A stretch of 53,486 nt of DNA, from contig NZ_BJXB01000034.1 of the NCBI RefSeq assembly GCF_007990775.1, positions 1-53,486 on the forward strand, in the 5' to 3' direction. This document shows positions 27,201 through 34,656 of the stretch, one piece after another. The position numbers were made by a program, and so were the translations under genes. Under the pieces are notes generated by a model, which saw only the letters and a program-made list of their open reading frames with translations, did not search any database and was not told the DNA's origin. Positions within the stretch are counted from its first letter, which is position 1; every line of letters starts with the position of its first letter. The DNA comes from Deinococcus cellulosilyticus NBRC 106333 = KACC 11606. Its GTDB lineage: Bacteria; Deinococcota; Deinococci; Deinococcales; Deinococcaceae.

Positions 27201-29178
27201 GGGCAATTTCGGAAGCGGGATTCTGGTGGGTGGAGGGGCCTCCAACAACACCCTGAGCCAGAACCTGATTTACGACAACACTGCGCTGGGCATTGACCTG
27301 CGGTACGACAGCACCAACCAGCTTGCAGGAGATGGCGTGACCCCCGACGACAGTGTTTACACCGCTGCTGCAGGCAACCAGGCCATTGACTACCCCACCC
27401 TGACTTATGCGGTTCTGACTGGAACCAGCCTGGAGATCAAGGGGCAGGTCGGAAGGGCAGCAGCTCCAGTCGCAGGCACCTTCACCATCGAGGTCTTCAC
27501 TGCAGACAACGACCCTGCCAACCAGAACGGCGCAGTGGAAATTGGCGATGGCCTTTCCGTGCCTCACGGTGAAGCCTCCAGATACCTGGGAAATTGCACC
27601 ACAGCTGCCAGCGGCACCTTCAACTGCTTTTTCACGGTCAGTGGACTCACCACCACGGACAGCATCACCCTGACCTCCACCCTGGCCACTTATGGCACCA
27701 GTGAATTCAGTGCCAACCAGCAGGTCATTGCAGGACAGACCCTTTCTGGCAGCGTGTATGAGGATGTGGACACCAACCGCGTCAAGACCAACCCCGAGAA
27801 CTGGGTGGGGGGCAGCGCCGTGTACGTGAACCTGCTGCAGAACAGCCAGGTCTACAAGACCTTCACCGTGAACGCCGGGGCAGGAACTTACAGCTTCACT
27901 GCCCTTCCTCCCGGCAACTACAGCGTGATCGTGACGGGCAGTGCCAGCAGCACCACTCCCGCCACCCCTGCTGGTTTCATCACTGTGAGTCCCAATCCCT
28001 CCCAGATCTCTGCCACCATTGCCGGATTCGATGTGACCGATGTGAATTTTGGCTTCTTCAAAGGCATCCGCATTTCTGGCGTGGTCTTCAGGGACGATGG
28101 GCGCACTGCAGGGACCGCCAACAACGCTCTGCAAGACGGACAGGAAGCTGGAATCAGTGGAGTGAAAGTCACCGCAGCCAGTGGCAGCAACACCAGAGAC
28201 GTGCTCACAGACGCCACTGGACGCTACACCCTCTACCTGGGAACAGCTTTTGCAGGCACCTCTGTGACCATCAGTCACCCTGAACGTCCTGCCACCGGAA
28301 CGAACCTTGCTGGAGCGTCCATCGTCAAAGCCACCTCTTTCACCGACAGCGCAGCTTCCCAGCGCAGCCTGACCCTGGCCCTCGGAAACGCCCAGGACAG
28401 CCTGAACTTCGGGGTGGTGCGCCCCAGCATCCTCAGAAGCAATCAGAGCCAGCAGGCCTTCAGCCCCAGCACGGTCGAGTACATCCACGAGTACCAGCCC
28501 GGAACCCTCGGCACCACCACCTTCAGCATGACCGGAGCCCTGAGGTACCAGTTCTACCCCGACCTGAACTGCGACGGTACTTTCTCCGACAGCGAAAAAG
28601 CCACTGCCAGCACTGTGCTCAACGTGACCTCCAGCTGGCCCAGAGACCAGGACGGCAGCCTGACCAGTTGCCAGGTGATGGTGCGGGTGCTGATCCCATC
28701 CAACCTGCCCGCTGGAACCACCGACAGTGCGCCTTTCACTGCGAACCTGCTGTGGAGCACTTCATCCGTCACCAACCCGGTCAGTGTGAGAGACACCACC
28801 ACCATTCAGAGTGCCACTGGAGGCCAGCTGAAACTGGTCAAGGAAGTGCGCAACATCAGCACCGGAGGCACGTTCAGCAGCAACGCCCCTGCCACTGTAG
28901 GACAGGTTCTGGAGTACAAGATCAGCTACACCAACCTGGGCCTGGCCAGCATCTCCAAAGTGATCCTGTCTGACCCTGTGCCCAGTGAAACAAAAGTGGT
29001 TGCCGATGTCTTCGGAACCGGAGAGGTGCGCCTGTTCTGCCCCTCAGGAACCAGCTTCGACCTTGCCGCCGAAAATGCCACCACCATCACGGCCAACCTG
29101 GATTTCATCTGCGGAAATGGCACTGTGGTGAAACCCAGCCAGGGAGGGTACTTCCTGTACCGGGTGCAGGTGCAGTAA
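24217..29178 (+). CDS. Giant secreted DUF11 / SdrD_B / beta-helix adhesin-like protein, 1653 aa
   Basis: Begins ATGATG overlapping the previous stop; signal peptide MMRRILLPLLLLLALVLQVASA. Parts in order: an N-terminal beta domain (VLWAGLYWSARDN, about 105-118), a DUF11 domain (about 365-520, DQLEYVITLKNEGLGQATNVTLSDAIP), a CNA-B/SdrD-like domain (about 525-620), a right-handed beta-helix rich in N-x-G ladders (about 690-1060, ENSIFMIP ... SNNTLSQNLIYDN), two more SdrD-like domains (near 1175 and 1290) and a final DUF11 domain ending FLYRVQVQ. Many Asn/Thr/Ser. It is likely an extracellular filament, adhesin or S-layer-associated protein exported with its neighbours. No LPXTG or other anchor is visible. 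Confidence 0.78.
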   Translation: MMRRILLPLLLLLALVLQVASAQVIRNFTPRYNVTDTANIQVIGNTLMTCSTNSGATGASSCLAARSGTASVLADNNNNNHGSSYVDVDASDSPTYNNSSTATLTLPANSTVLWAGLYWSARDNTSTDNTDRRQVRFKTPGGSYSTLTSNQTDVTGADYQSFVDVTTQLRTFGAGTYTIGGVRATVGDTVTNTYAVWGLVVVYRDPGQTQPRNITVFDGYLNISTNTGGLTTATIPVSGFTTPLQGAVNTEVGVMSYEGDLGLTGDVMQMSRDNSTYITLADAQNPSTNSFNSTISRGGVTFNAKDPNYTNNLGVDVDFFTLTPTTSPANPLRNGDRTAYLRVTTTQDQYFPGMITFSTDIYQPDMKTTKGVIDVNGGTITAGDQLEYVITLKNEGLGQATNVTLSDAIPQNTTYVAGSMKIDGAAVTDASADDRGEYGAFCSSANCIRVRAGTGANSSAGGTFDPNASTEVRFRVTIGAGTPTGTFIYNRATIDYNTLISNQSYSIASGSASVVVQVGAGLSYEISGKVFTDLNYGGGPGRPTTSTGISGRGNARVEVYDSAGNFLTSTTTNGVGDYFLSLPAGSYTFRAVSSTVSSARSGYTSALLPVQTYRTTASGSTVTPVTNKVGGEDPSKVDAPSNTTSATLSSLTTSTQTAQSVSSVTITSYAIQNIDFGFNFSTIVNTNPSGQGSVAQFILNSNALGDESTMAQVGNRLSSTGVTESLPAGVENSIFMIPAAQLTSGVAVINLTSTQTMSGPSTSLDATTQTVNIGNTNAVSLGTGGTVGSTSVAFNQIPGPEVRISGPRSLSSGIIVTGSSNQIRGLALYGFGAGDSNTPSGALQINAASASVQLNVFGSTAASLTDPGASARTVSALLGANNATGLSVTRNIFAHSGGYGIYLAGTSAGTFTGNEIRNNALEFPAVAAFTQAGTGAVTSTQNRIASNRGTGFSVRSGTATFSQNTVDSNVLDQQGALAGVRLLTSGNTLSQNLIVGNFGSGILVGGGASNNTLSQNLIYDNTALGIDLRYDSTNQLAGDGVTPDDSVYTAAAGNQAIDYPTLTYAVLTGTSLEIKGQVGRAAAPVAGTFTIEVFTADNDPANQNGAVEIGDGLSVPHGEASRYLGNCTTAASGTFNCFFTVSGLTTTDSITLTSTLATYGTSEFSANQQVIAGQTLSGSVYEDVDTNRVKTNPENWVGGSAVYVNLLQNSQVYKTFTVNAGAGTYSFTALPPGNYSVIVTGSASSTTPATPAGFITVSPNPSQISATIAGFDVTDVNFGFFKGIRISGVVFRDDGRTAGTANNALQDGQEAGISGVKVTAASGSNTRDVLTDATGRYTLYLGTAFAGTSVTISHPERPATGTNLAGASIVKATSFTDSAASQRSLTLALGNAQDSLNFGVVRPSILRSNQSQQAFSPSTVEYIHEYQPGTLGTTTFSMTGALRYQFYPDLNCDGTFSDSEKATASTVLNVTSSWPRDQDGSLTSCQVMVRVLIPSNLPAGTTDSAPFTANLLWSTSSVTNPVSVRDTTTIQSATGGQLKLVKEVRNISTGGTFSSNAPATVGQVLEYKISYTNLGLASISKVILSDPVPSETKVVADVFGTGEVRLFCPSGTSFDLAAENATTITANLDFICGNGTVVKPSQGGYFLYRVQVQ

Positions 29179-29187
29179 ATCCCCCCT

Positions 29188-29217
29188 GTCTTGTAGGATG
29201 CTGCGCATCCTCAAGAC
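29188..29217 (+). terminator. Long hairpin ending the surface operon
   Basis: GTCTTG-T-AGGATGC, loop TGC, GCATCCT-CAAGAC: a 13-bp stem with one bulged base, 9 nt after the stop at 29178. No T-run follows. Confidence 0.5.
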
Positions 29218-29220
29218 GGT

Positions 29221-29305
29221 CCCCCCTTGACGAAGGGGGGTTGATGGTGGCCTTTACTGGAGACCATCCCAGACGCCCAACAAGTCCCCCTTCTTTAAGG
29301 GGGAC
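29221..29305. repeat. Two CCCCCTT/AAGGGGG palindromes between convergent genes
   Basis: CCCCCCTT-GACG-AAGGGGGG (29221-29240) and GTCCCCCTT-CTTT-AAGGGGGAC (29284-29305), 43 nt apart. Both look like copies of one short palindromic repeat type. They lie in the gap (29179-29380) between the surface operon and the PAS gene; I see no gene in it. Confidence 0.6.
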
Positions 29306-29380
29306 AGCCTCGAACGCCAGTGAGAGGCAGGGGGATCTTGGCCTCAGTAACCTCAAATGCCCACCCCTTCACAGAAAAAT

Positions 29381-30367
29381 CTACCCCTGTACCACCCCCA
29401 GCACCCGATTCTTGTCGTGCTGGTCGAGCCTGCCCTTGAAGACCAGCTTTGCACTGGAGAAACCGCTGAGCTGGACTTCGAGTTCTTCGGGTTTGCCAGA
29501 GTCCTGGCTGCGGCTGATCCAGTTCAAGAAAGCCTCATACTGGTCGGCACTGAAGTCCTGCTGCAGGCTGCGAAAGCGCATGGTGCCCTTCCAGTGGCTC
29601 ACCAGTTCACGGATGCTTTTGGAGAAGGTGATGGTGTGGTTTTGCAGGTCGATCAGGAAGGTGGACATGCGGGCGGTTTTCTGGGCTTCCTCAAGGTCGT
29701 AATTGAGTTTTTCGAGGTGGTCCCGGTACTGGATGCTTTCGGTCTGGTCCTGTATCTGGGCAACCAGGAACCTTGGGGTGCCATCTCTTCGCCAGATCAG
29801 GGAGACATTCAGCTGTGCCCACAGCAGTTTGCCTTCCCGGGTGATGTAGCGTTTGAGGATCTGGTAGGTTTCGATTTTGCGGTCCAGCAAAAGTTGCAGG
29901 TAATTCAGGTCTTCGTTGAGGTCTTCGGGGTGGGTGACTTCCTGAAAGGACATGTTGAGGAGTTCGTCGCGGGAGTATTGCAGCAGGTCGCACAGGGCGT
30001 CATTGACCTGCATCCAGCGGCCATCAATGCCCACCAGGGCCATCCCGATGGCCGAGTACTTGAAGACCGAGTAGAAAACGTTGTCGGTGGCGTGTTCCAG
30101 GGGCTCTTCAGGCATGTCCCTGTACACCAGCACACTGAAACCCTGGTCTCCGAGTTCCCGCATGATGCGCAGGCGATAATCATTCAGGCGCAGGAAGTTG
30201 TTTTCATGGTTGTCTGCCAGTTGCAGGTTGTCGCTGGCGTATTGCAGTGCCCCGAACACCTCCTCGCTGGGTTCCATGAACCAGGAGGTCTGCTTCAGGC
30301 TTCCATCGTTCTGGAGGCGAAAGATGCAGATCAGGGGCATCTCATCGGACCGGACTGGGGTTGTCAT
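29381..30367 (-). CDS. PAS-domain sensor protein without a recognisable output domain
   Basis: 328 aa. A clear PAS fold with PAC extension lies at about residues 98-215 (FKYSAIGMALVGIDGRWMQVNDALCDLLQYSRDELLNMSFQEVTHPEDL ... ITREGKLLWAQLNVSLIWRRDGTPRFLVAQIQDQTE in order). The first ~90 and last ~110 residues are soluble mixed alpha/beta; the C-terminal part (MSTFLIDLQNHTITFSKSIRELV) may be a second, PAS_3-like domain. No kinase, GGDEF, EAL or HD motif is present and no membrane segment. A -10 element lies 6 nt before the ATG. It is divergent from a response regulator, so a role in that pathway is plausible. Confidence 0.78.
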   Translation of the reverse strand: MTTPVRSDEMPLICIFRLQNDGSLKQTSWFMEPSEEVFGALQYASDNLQLADNHENNFLRLNDYRLRIMRELGDQGFSVLVYRDMPEEPLEHATDNVFYSVFKYSAIGMALVGIDGRWMQVNDALCDLLQYSRDELLNMSFQEVTHPEDLNEDLNYLQLLLDRKIETYQILKRYITREGKLLWAQLNVSLIWRRDGTPRFLVAQIQDQTESIQYRDHLEKLNYDLEEAQKTARMSTFLIDLQNHTITFSKSIRELVSHWKGTMRFRSLQQDFSADQYEAFLNWISRSQDSGKPEELEVQLSGFSSAKLVFKGRLDQHDKNRVLGVVQG

Positions 30368-30373
30368 GCACCC

Positions 30374-30379
30374 AGTCTA
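30374..30379 (-). promoter_or_regulatory. -10 element, leaderless layout, for the PAS gene
   Basis: TAGACT on the minus strand, 6 nt before the ATG at 30367. Confidence 0.45.
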
Positions 30380-30455
30380 CTGAATTGTCAGAGGGGGCCG
30401 GTCAGGGTTTCCCCTGAAGGCAGGAGGGGCAACAGAAAAATGGGCACAATTTGCT

Positions 30456-30461
30456 TATAAT
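30456..30461 (+). promoter_or_regulatory. -10 element, leaderless layout, for the response regulator
   Basis: Consensus TATAAT, 9 nt before the ATG at 30471; no Shine-Dalgarno between them. Confidence 0.55.
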
Positions 30462-30470
30462 CGGTCCAAC

Positions 30471-31154
30471 ATGCCAGCCTCAAATCGGTCACAGCCGAGA
30501 ATCCTCATTGTTGAAGACAGCCCGGTGCAATCCTCCATCATCCAGTCCTACCTGAAAGGGCAGGAGTACCAGGTGATGACGGCTTCCACAGGTCAGGCTG
30601 CTCTGGAACAGGTGTCACAGGCCGATCTGGTGATTCTGGATGTGATTCTGCCAGACATGAGTGGTTACGAAATTCTGTCCTTTATCCGCGAAAACCAGCT
30701 GCGGGCCAGGGTGATCATGCTCAGCACCCTGGCTGACACTTCCTTCAAAGTGCGGGGCCTGAAGAGTGGCGCAGACGACTACCTGGGCAAACCCTTTGAC
30801 CTGACCGAGCTTGAAGCCCGCATCCAGGCCCTCTTGAGGCAGAACTTCAACCCTCTGGAAGCCACCACCGGAAGGTTGCGCATCAGCAAGGTGGACCAGT
30901 GCGTGTACATCCAGCAGAAGAAAGTGGAACTGTCCAAGCAGGAGACTGAACTGCTGTGGTACATGGCCGAACACCCGGAGCAACCCCATTCCCGTCAAGA
31001 GTTGCTGGACAACGTGTGGGGTGCTGATTTTCAGGGTGGGGAGCGCATCATCGATGTGATGATGGTCTCTCTGCGCAAGAAACTCGGGAACAAGGTGATC
31101 CAGACGGTGCGTGGCGTGGGTTACCAGTTGCACCCTGAGGAAGCAGGGAAGTAA
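30471..31154 (+). CDS. OmpR/PhoB-family response regulator
   Basis: 227 aa. Receiver domain (about 10-125) with acidic pair E15/D16, phospho-acceptor D57 in VILDVILPDM and K108 in YLGKPF. The C-terminal winged helix (about 130-222) shows LSKQETELLWYMAEHPEQ and RIIDVMMVSLRKKLG...TVRGVGYQL. No histidine kinase is adjacent; the nearest sensor is the divergent PAS protein. A small membrane protein follows 15 nt downstream. Its targets are not evident. Confidence 0.92.
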   Translation: MPASNRSQPRILIVEDSPVQSSIIQSYLKGQEYQVMTASTGQAALEQVSQADLVILDVILPDMSGYEILSFIRENQLRARVIMLSTLADTSFKVRGLKSGADDYLGKPFDLTELEARIQALLRQNFNPLEATTGRLRISKVDQCVYIQQKKVELSKQETELLWYMAEHPEQPHSRQELLDNVWGADFQGGERIIDVMMVSLRKKLGNKVIQTVRGVGYQLHPEEAGK

Positions 31155-31169
31155 ACAGGAGACGTGCCC

Positions 31170-31670
31170 ATGGCCCTCTCTCAGCAAGATTCACGTCTGG
31201 ACCCGGTGTTCAAAACACATGACAGGGAGTGGATTTATGCTTTTTCTGGATCGCCCTGGCAAAAGATGATCCAGTCCATGCCGCAAGATTTTCGCAGACA
31301 CTGGTGGTTGCTGGTGTACACCATCCTGAAGGGGTTGTTTCTGTCTTTTCAGGAACAGCTTTCATTTGTTGGACTGTTGCTGGGTGCCTACCTGCTGTTG
31401 AAAGCAGAATATTTACTGAGGCTTGTTTGCACACGCATCTGGACTGAATTTACCGTGGGATGGGTGTTTTTCAGCCTGAGGCTGCCTTTTGCCATTGCCT
31501 TACTGGTGCTGGGTTATCTCAGACTGCTGGGACCTCATGCTGTTCCTGGCGGCCTGCTGTTCAATGGTCCGGTTTTTCTGCTGATTCTTGCTTTTGTGGG
31601 ATATTACATTTACCAGACCCTTCAGGGACTGCTGGCACTCAAAAACCTCCACCTGATCACACCGTCCTGA
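31170..31670 (+). CDS. Small integral membrane protein downstream of the response regulator
   Basis: 166 aa from ATG 31170 (MALSQQDSRLDPVFKTH), which has AGGAG 8 nt upstream; a GTG at 31164 is too close to the site. Three or four hydrophobic segments: about LLVYTILKGLFLSFQEQLSFVGLLLGAYLL, GWVFFSLRLPFAIALLVLGYL and LLFNGPVFLLILAFVGYYIY (split in parts here). Family not recognised. It probably shares the response regulator's transcript. Its last 14 nt overlap the end of irrE on the opposite strand. Confidence 0.7.
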   Translation: MALSQQDSRLDPVFKTHDREWIYAFSGSPWQKMIQSMPQDFRRHWWLLVYTILKGLFLSFQEQLSFVGLLLGAYLLLKAEYLLRLVCTRIWTEFTVGWVFFSLRLPFAIALLVLGYLRLLGPHAVPGGLLFNGPVFLLILAFVGYYIYQTLQGLLALKNLHLITPS

Positions 31671-32400
31671 ACACCCCGACCACACGGTGCTTTTCTGGAT
31701 AAGTGGTCAGATGGGCTGGCATCTTTCGTCCACTGGTGAAAGGAACAAAGGTGTTCTCATCCAGGGGGAGGCGGGTGTCAAAGCTGACCTGCACAGGATG
31801 GTCTTTCGGGATGATCTGTCCGAGGGTCAGGGAATATTTGAAAGCTGCATTCTGGGCCGTGAAGTTCACCACCAGCGGCTTCTGGGGAGCGGCAGGTTGA
31901 AAAAGCACGATCAGGGTGGGTTCCTGGGCCTGTTCAGCAATGGAGACCATGGCACTCCGCAGGCTGATCTGGGCTTTGCGGCTGAGGTCCAGCACCGCCT
32001 GGGCACTGATGCCGTGGCGGTCCAGCACGTCTTTCAGGACTTCAGGTTCGATCAGGATGTTGGCGGCACCCCAGTCACAGAGCCTCTCAATGACCTGTTC
32101 AAGGTGGTCCCCTTCAAAGTCCTCGTGGATGTCGCTTAAAAGGTCGTCATCATCTAAAAGCAGCGCATGTGCGATCTCATGGGCAAGGGTGAACTTCTGG
32201 CGGTTCAGGTCGCGGGTGTTGTTGATGACGATGGCCTTGTGCACCGGATCATACGCCCCGTCCCGTTCCCCGAGGTCCATGAAAACCAGCTTGGCTCCTG
32301 CGGCCTCCCCGAGGCTGTACAGGTCACGGGCCTGGTGTTTGCGGGCGAATTCGAGGGCGAGTTCTCGCATGCGGGCTTTGTGTTCGGGTTTCGGGTCCAT
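31657..32400 (-). CDS. irrE: IrrE/PprI-type zinc metallopeptidase, radiation-response regulator
   Basis: 247 aa. The zinc-peptidase domain has HEIAH at 74-78 (H74, E75, H78) and a probable third ligand E105 in VIERLCDWGAANILIEP, 31 residues after the first His as in IrrE. A helical HTH-like part follows (about 120-165, LDRHGISAQAVLDLSRKAQ ...), then a C-terminal GAF-like region (PLVVNFTAQ...FKYSLTLGQIIPKDHPV). This three-part order is that of Deinococcus IrrE, which on DNA damage cleaves the repressor DdrO. The plain ImmA-type alternative lacks the last domain. The start abuts the stop of the NAD(P)HX repair gene with no gap, so it appears translated from the same mRNA. No ddrO gene is in the window. 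Confidence 0.83.
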   Translation of the reverse strand: MDPKPEHKARMRELALEFARKHQARDLYSLGEAAGAKLVFMDLGERDGAYDPVHKAIVINNTRDLNRQKFTLAHEIAHALLLDDDDLLSDIHEDFEGDHLEQVIERLCDWGAANILIEPEVLKDVLDRHGISAQAVLDLSRKAQISLRSAMVSIAEQAQEPTLIVLFQPAAPQKPLVVNFTAQNAAFKYSLTLGQIIPKDHPVQVSFDTRLPLDENTFVPFTSGRKMPAHLTTYPEKHRVVGVFRTV

Positions 32401-33834
32401 TCACTCTCCATGAAGCAGGGCGTGCCAGGCAGGTCCGACCGCGTGAGCGACATCGCTGGCCTGCAGCCCGTAATGGTGGCGTTCAAAACACAGGTCTCCT
32501 GCCCGTCCGTGCAGGTACACCCCGCTCAGGGCGGCATGTTTGGCACTGAGCCCCTGACCGAGCAAACTGGCGATGATCCCTGCAAGCACATCTCCCATGC
32601 CTGCAGAGGCCATGCCTGGGTTTCCAGAGGTGTTGACCCAGGTGGTCTGTTTGGTGGCGATGGTGGTGGGGCCTCCCTTGAGAACCACCACGCCACCATA
32701 CTGTTTCTGCAGGGTCCGCACGGCACCCAGAGGATCGGAGAGCACCTCAGCAACATCTGTTTCCAGCATGCGGGCGGCCTCTCCAGGGTGGGGGGTGAAG
32801 ATGGTCCGTTCATGGCCTTTGCCCCGCAGTGAGGTTTGCAGGGCGTCTGCATCCACCACGGTGGGCAGGTGCTTTTCCAGCACCATTGCAGCAATGTCTT
32901 CGGCCTGGTCTCCGAGGCCCATCCCCACCGCAACTGCCCCTTTGAAGGGCAGGTCTTTCACTTCACTCCAGTCCTGAAGGGCATGGCTGATGGTTTCTGC
33001 TGGCGCGTGCTCCACAGGCACCACACTGGAGTGGCGCACCAGACCACTTCCTGTTCTGAGGGCAGCAAGGGTGCTCAGGGCAACGCATCCGGTCATGCCG
33101 CTCCTGCCCCCAAGCACCCACACCTCCCCGGCACTTCCCTTGTGGGCGTTCTGGTTGCGTCTGGGAAGCCACTGCTGCACGTCTGAAGGCTCAACGGTGT
33201 GCGTGCTGGTGAACTGGTGGGTGTACTGTCCAGGCACCCCGATGGAGAGCAGTTCGGTCTCCCCTGCCCATTCACTGGCAGGTTCAAACAGGTGGCAGGG
33301 CTTCAGTCCGGCCAGGGCAAATGTGCGGGTTGCCCGCACTGCAAGTTCTGGCCTCTCTGGCACATCTGCCCGCACCCCACTGGGCAGGTCGATGCTGACC
33401 ACAGGTTTGAGGGACATGTTCAGGGCCTCAATCAGGGCAGCGTATTCTGCACTGAGGGGAGGCTGGAAACCTGTGCCCAGCAGACCTTCAAGCACCACAT
33501 CGTTCTTTGCCATGTGGTGGCGCACCTGGTCGACAGTGAGAGGAAAGGTCTTCGTAAAGACCTGGAGTTTTTTCAGGCTGTCCTGGTGGGCCTCCTGGTG
33601 GGCAAGCACGGTGATTTCATGGCCCAGGGCAAGCAGGTGACGGGCGGCCACCACTGCATCTGCTCCATTGAAGCCCTTTCCAGCCACCACCAGCACCCTG
33701 GAATCCGGGAAGTGTCGGTGCAGGGCTTCGGCCACACTGCGTCCAGCGTTCTCGACAGTCACCTCCAGAAGGCCTTTTTCAGAGAGGGTCTGGTCCAGTG
33801 CTTTGACCTGTTGCGATGTGAGAATCAGGGCCAC
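32401..33834 (-). CDS. nnr: Bifunctional NAD(P)H-hydrate epimerase / ADP-dependent dehydratase
   Basis: 477-aa YjeF-type fusion that repairs hydrated NAD(P)H. N-terminal epimerase (about 1-215): AGKGFNGADAVVAARHL, LLGTGFQPPLS, VVSIDLPSGV. C-terminal ribokinase-like dehydratase (about 225-475): HKGSAGEVWVLGGRSGMTG, FTPHPGEAARM, VVVLKGGPTTI and the catalytic loop SAGMGDVLAG. GTG start at 33834, 3 nt after the TPR gene's stop; the stop abuts irrE. The packing makes it the middle gene of a three-gene operon, tying metabolite repair to the radiation-response protease. Confidence 0.93.
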   Translation of the reverse strand: MALILTSQQVKALDQTLSEKGLLEVTVENAGRSVAEALHRHFPDSRVLVVAGKGFNGADAVVAARHLLALGHEITVLAHQEAHQDSLKKLQVFTKTFPLTVDQVRHHMAKNDVVLEGLLGTGFQPPLSAEYAALIEALNMSLKPVVSIDLPSGVRADVPERPELAVRATRTFALAGLKPCHLFEPASEWAGETELLSIGVPGQYTHQFTSTHTVEPSDVQQWLPRRNQNAHKGSAGEVWVLGGRSGMTGCVALSTLAALRTGSGLVRHSSVVPVEHAPAETISHALQDWSEVKDLPFKGAVAVGMGLGDQAEDIAAMVLEKHLPTVVDADALQTSLRGKGHERTIFTPHPGEAARMLETDVAEVLSDPLGAVRTLQKQYGGVVVLKGGPTTIATKQTTWVNTSGNPGMASAGMGDVLAGIIASLLGQGLSAKHAALSGVYLHGRAGDLCFERHHYGLQASDVAHAVGPAWHALLHGE

Positions 33835-33837
33835 ATT

Positions 33838-34605
33838 TCACCTCGTCAGCAGGAACCAGATGACCCCGATCAGGATCACTCCATAAAGGGCAAAAACGCC
33901 AGCCTTTGCAGCAGGGGCCTGCTGCCTGCCTTCCTCTCTGGCCTGCTGCATCAGGGCTTTCTGTTCCAGACGCTGGCTTTTCTTCAGGGACTGGATGGAG
34001 GCCCCGATGCGTTTCTGTTTGCGCAGCAAAACTGCGAGGTTGTTGTGGGCCAGGTGGTGCTCGGGGTTCAGTTCCAGGGCACGACGGTACAGGGCTTCTG
34101 CCTCATTGTGGTTGCCTGCCTCCAGCGCAATGTTCCCCAGATTGGTGATGGCCCGGAAATGCATGGGATCGCTCTGGATGGCCTCCTCGAAGGCCACCCT
34201 GGCCTGCACCGGATCTCCCAGCTGGGCCTGCAGCACCCCGATGCGGTTCAGGGCCTCTGCGCGGGTGAAAGGGTTGTTCCAGGCAGGTTGCAGCTTTGAC
34301 CTGAGGGTTTCAGGGTCACGCTCCTCCTGTTTTTCGGTCTGTTGCAGGGTTTCAATGCCCATTCTCAGGTCAGACAGGGAAAAGAACTCCTGCAGGGGGT
34401 TCAGGTCCGGGAGATAACGCAAAGCTTTCAGAAACTGTTTGCTCCTGATGGCCTCGGTGGTGCCCATCATGGCCTGCACTGCCAGGAGCATTTCTGGATG
34501 GTGCTCTCCGACCAGTTCCAGGGCCTGGATTCTGGCCTCGGCCTGCTTGAAGTTGCCCTGTTGAATGGACTCCCGCCAGCTCAGCGGGGTCTTGCTGTCA
34601 GTCAT
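33838..34605 (-). CDS. TPR protein with C-terminal membrane anchor
   Basis: 255 aa. TPR-like helices are clearest at about 115-190 (AEALNRIGVLQAQLGDPVQA; AITNLGNIALEAGNHNEA; AHNNLAVLLRKQKRIG). A single hydrophobic segment VFALYGVILIGVIWFLL ends the chain just before TR*, so it is probably tail-anchored with the TPRs in the cytoplasm. First gene of the operon with nnr and irrE. No enzymatic motif. Confidence 0.75.
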   Translation of the reverse strand: MTDSKTPLSWRESIQQGNFKQAEARIQALELVGEHHPEMLLAVQAMMGTTEAIRSKQFLKALRYLPDLNPLQEFFSLSDLRMGIETLQQTEKQEERDPETLRSKLQPAWNNPFTRAEALNRIGVLQAQLGDPVQARVAFEEAIQSDPMHFRAITNLGNIALEAGNHNEAEALYRRALELNPEHHLAHNNLAVLLRKQKRIGASIQSLKKSQRLEQKALMQQAREEGRQQAPAAKAGVFALYGVILIGVIWFLLTR

Positions 34606-34612
34606 GAGGAGT

Positions 34613-34618
34613 ATTCTA
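34613..34618 (-). promoter_or_regulatory. -10 element, leaderless layout, for the TPR-nnr-irrE operon
   Basis: TAGAAT on the minus strand, 7 nt before the ATG at 34605. No SOS- or RDRM-like palindrome is visible beside it. Confidence 0.5.
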
Positions 34619-34656
34619 TCGCTTTGGGAAGGCTGGCGTCAGTGGGCGTGAACAGG

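Noticed and set aside
29357..30460. A 367-codon plus-strand frame over the PAS gene
   Set aside because: The minus strand encodes a clear PAS/PAC domain and has a -10 element at its start.
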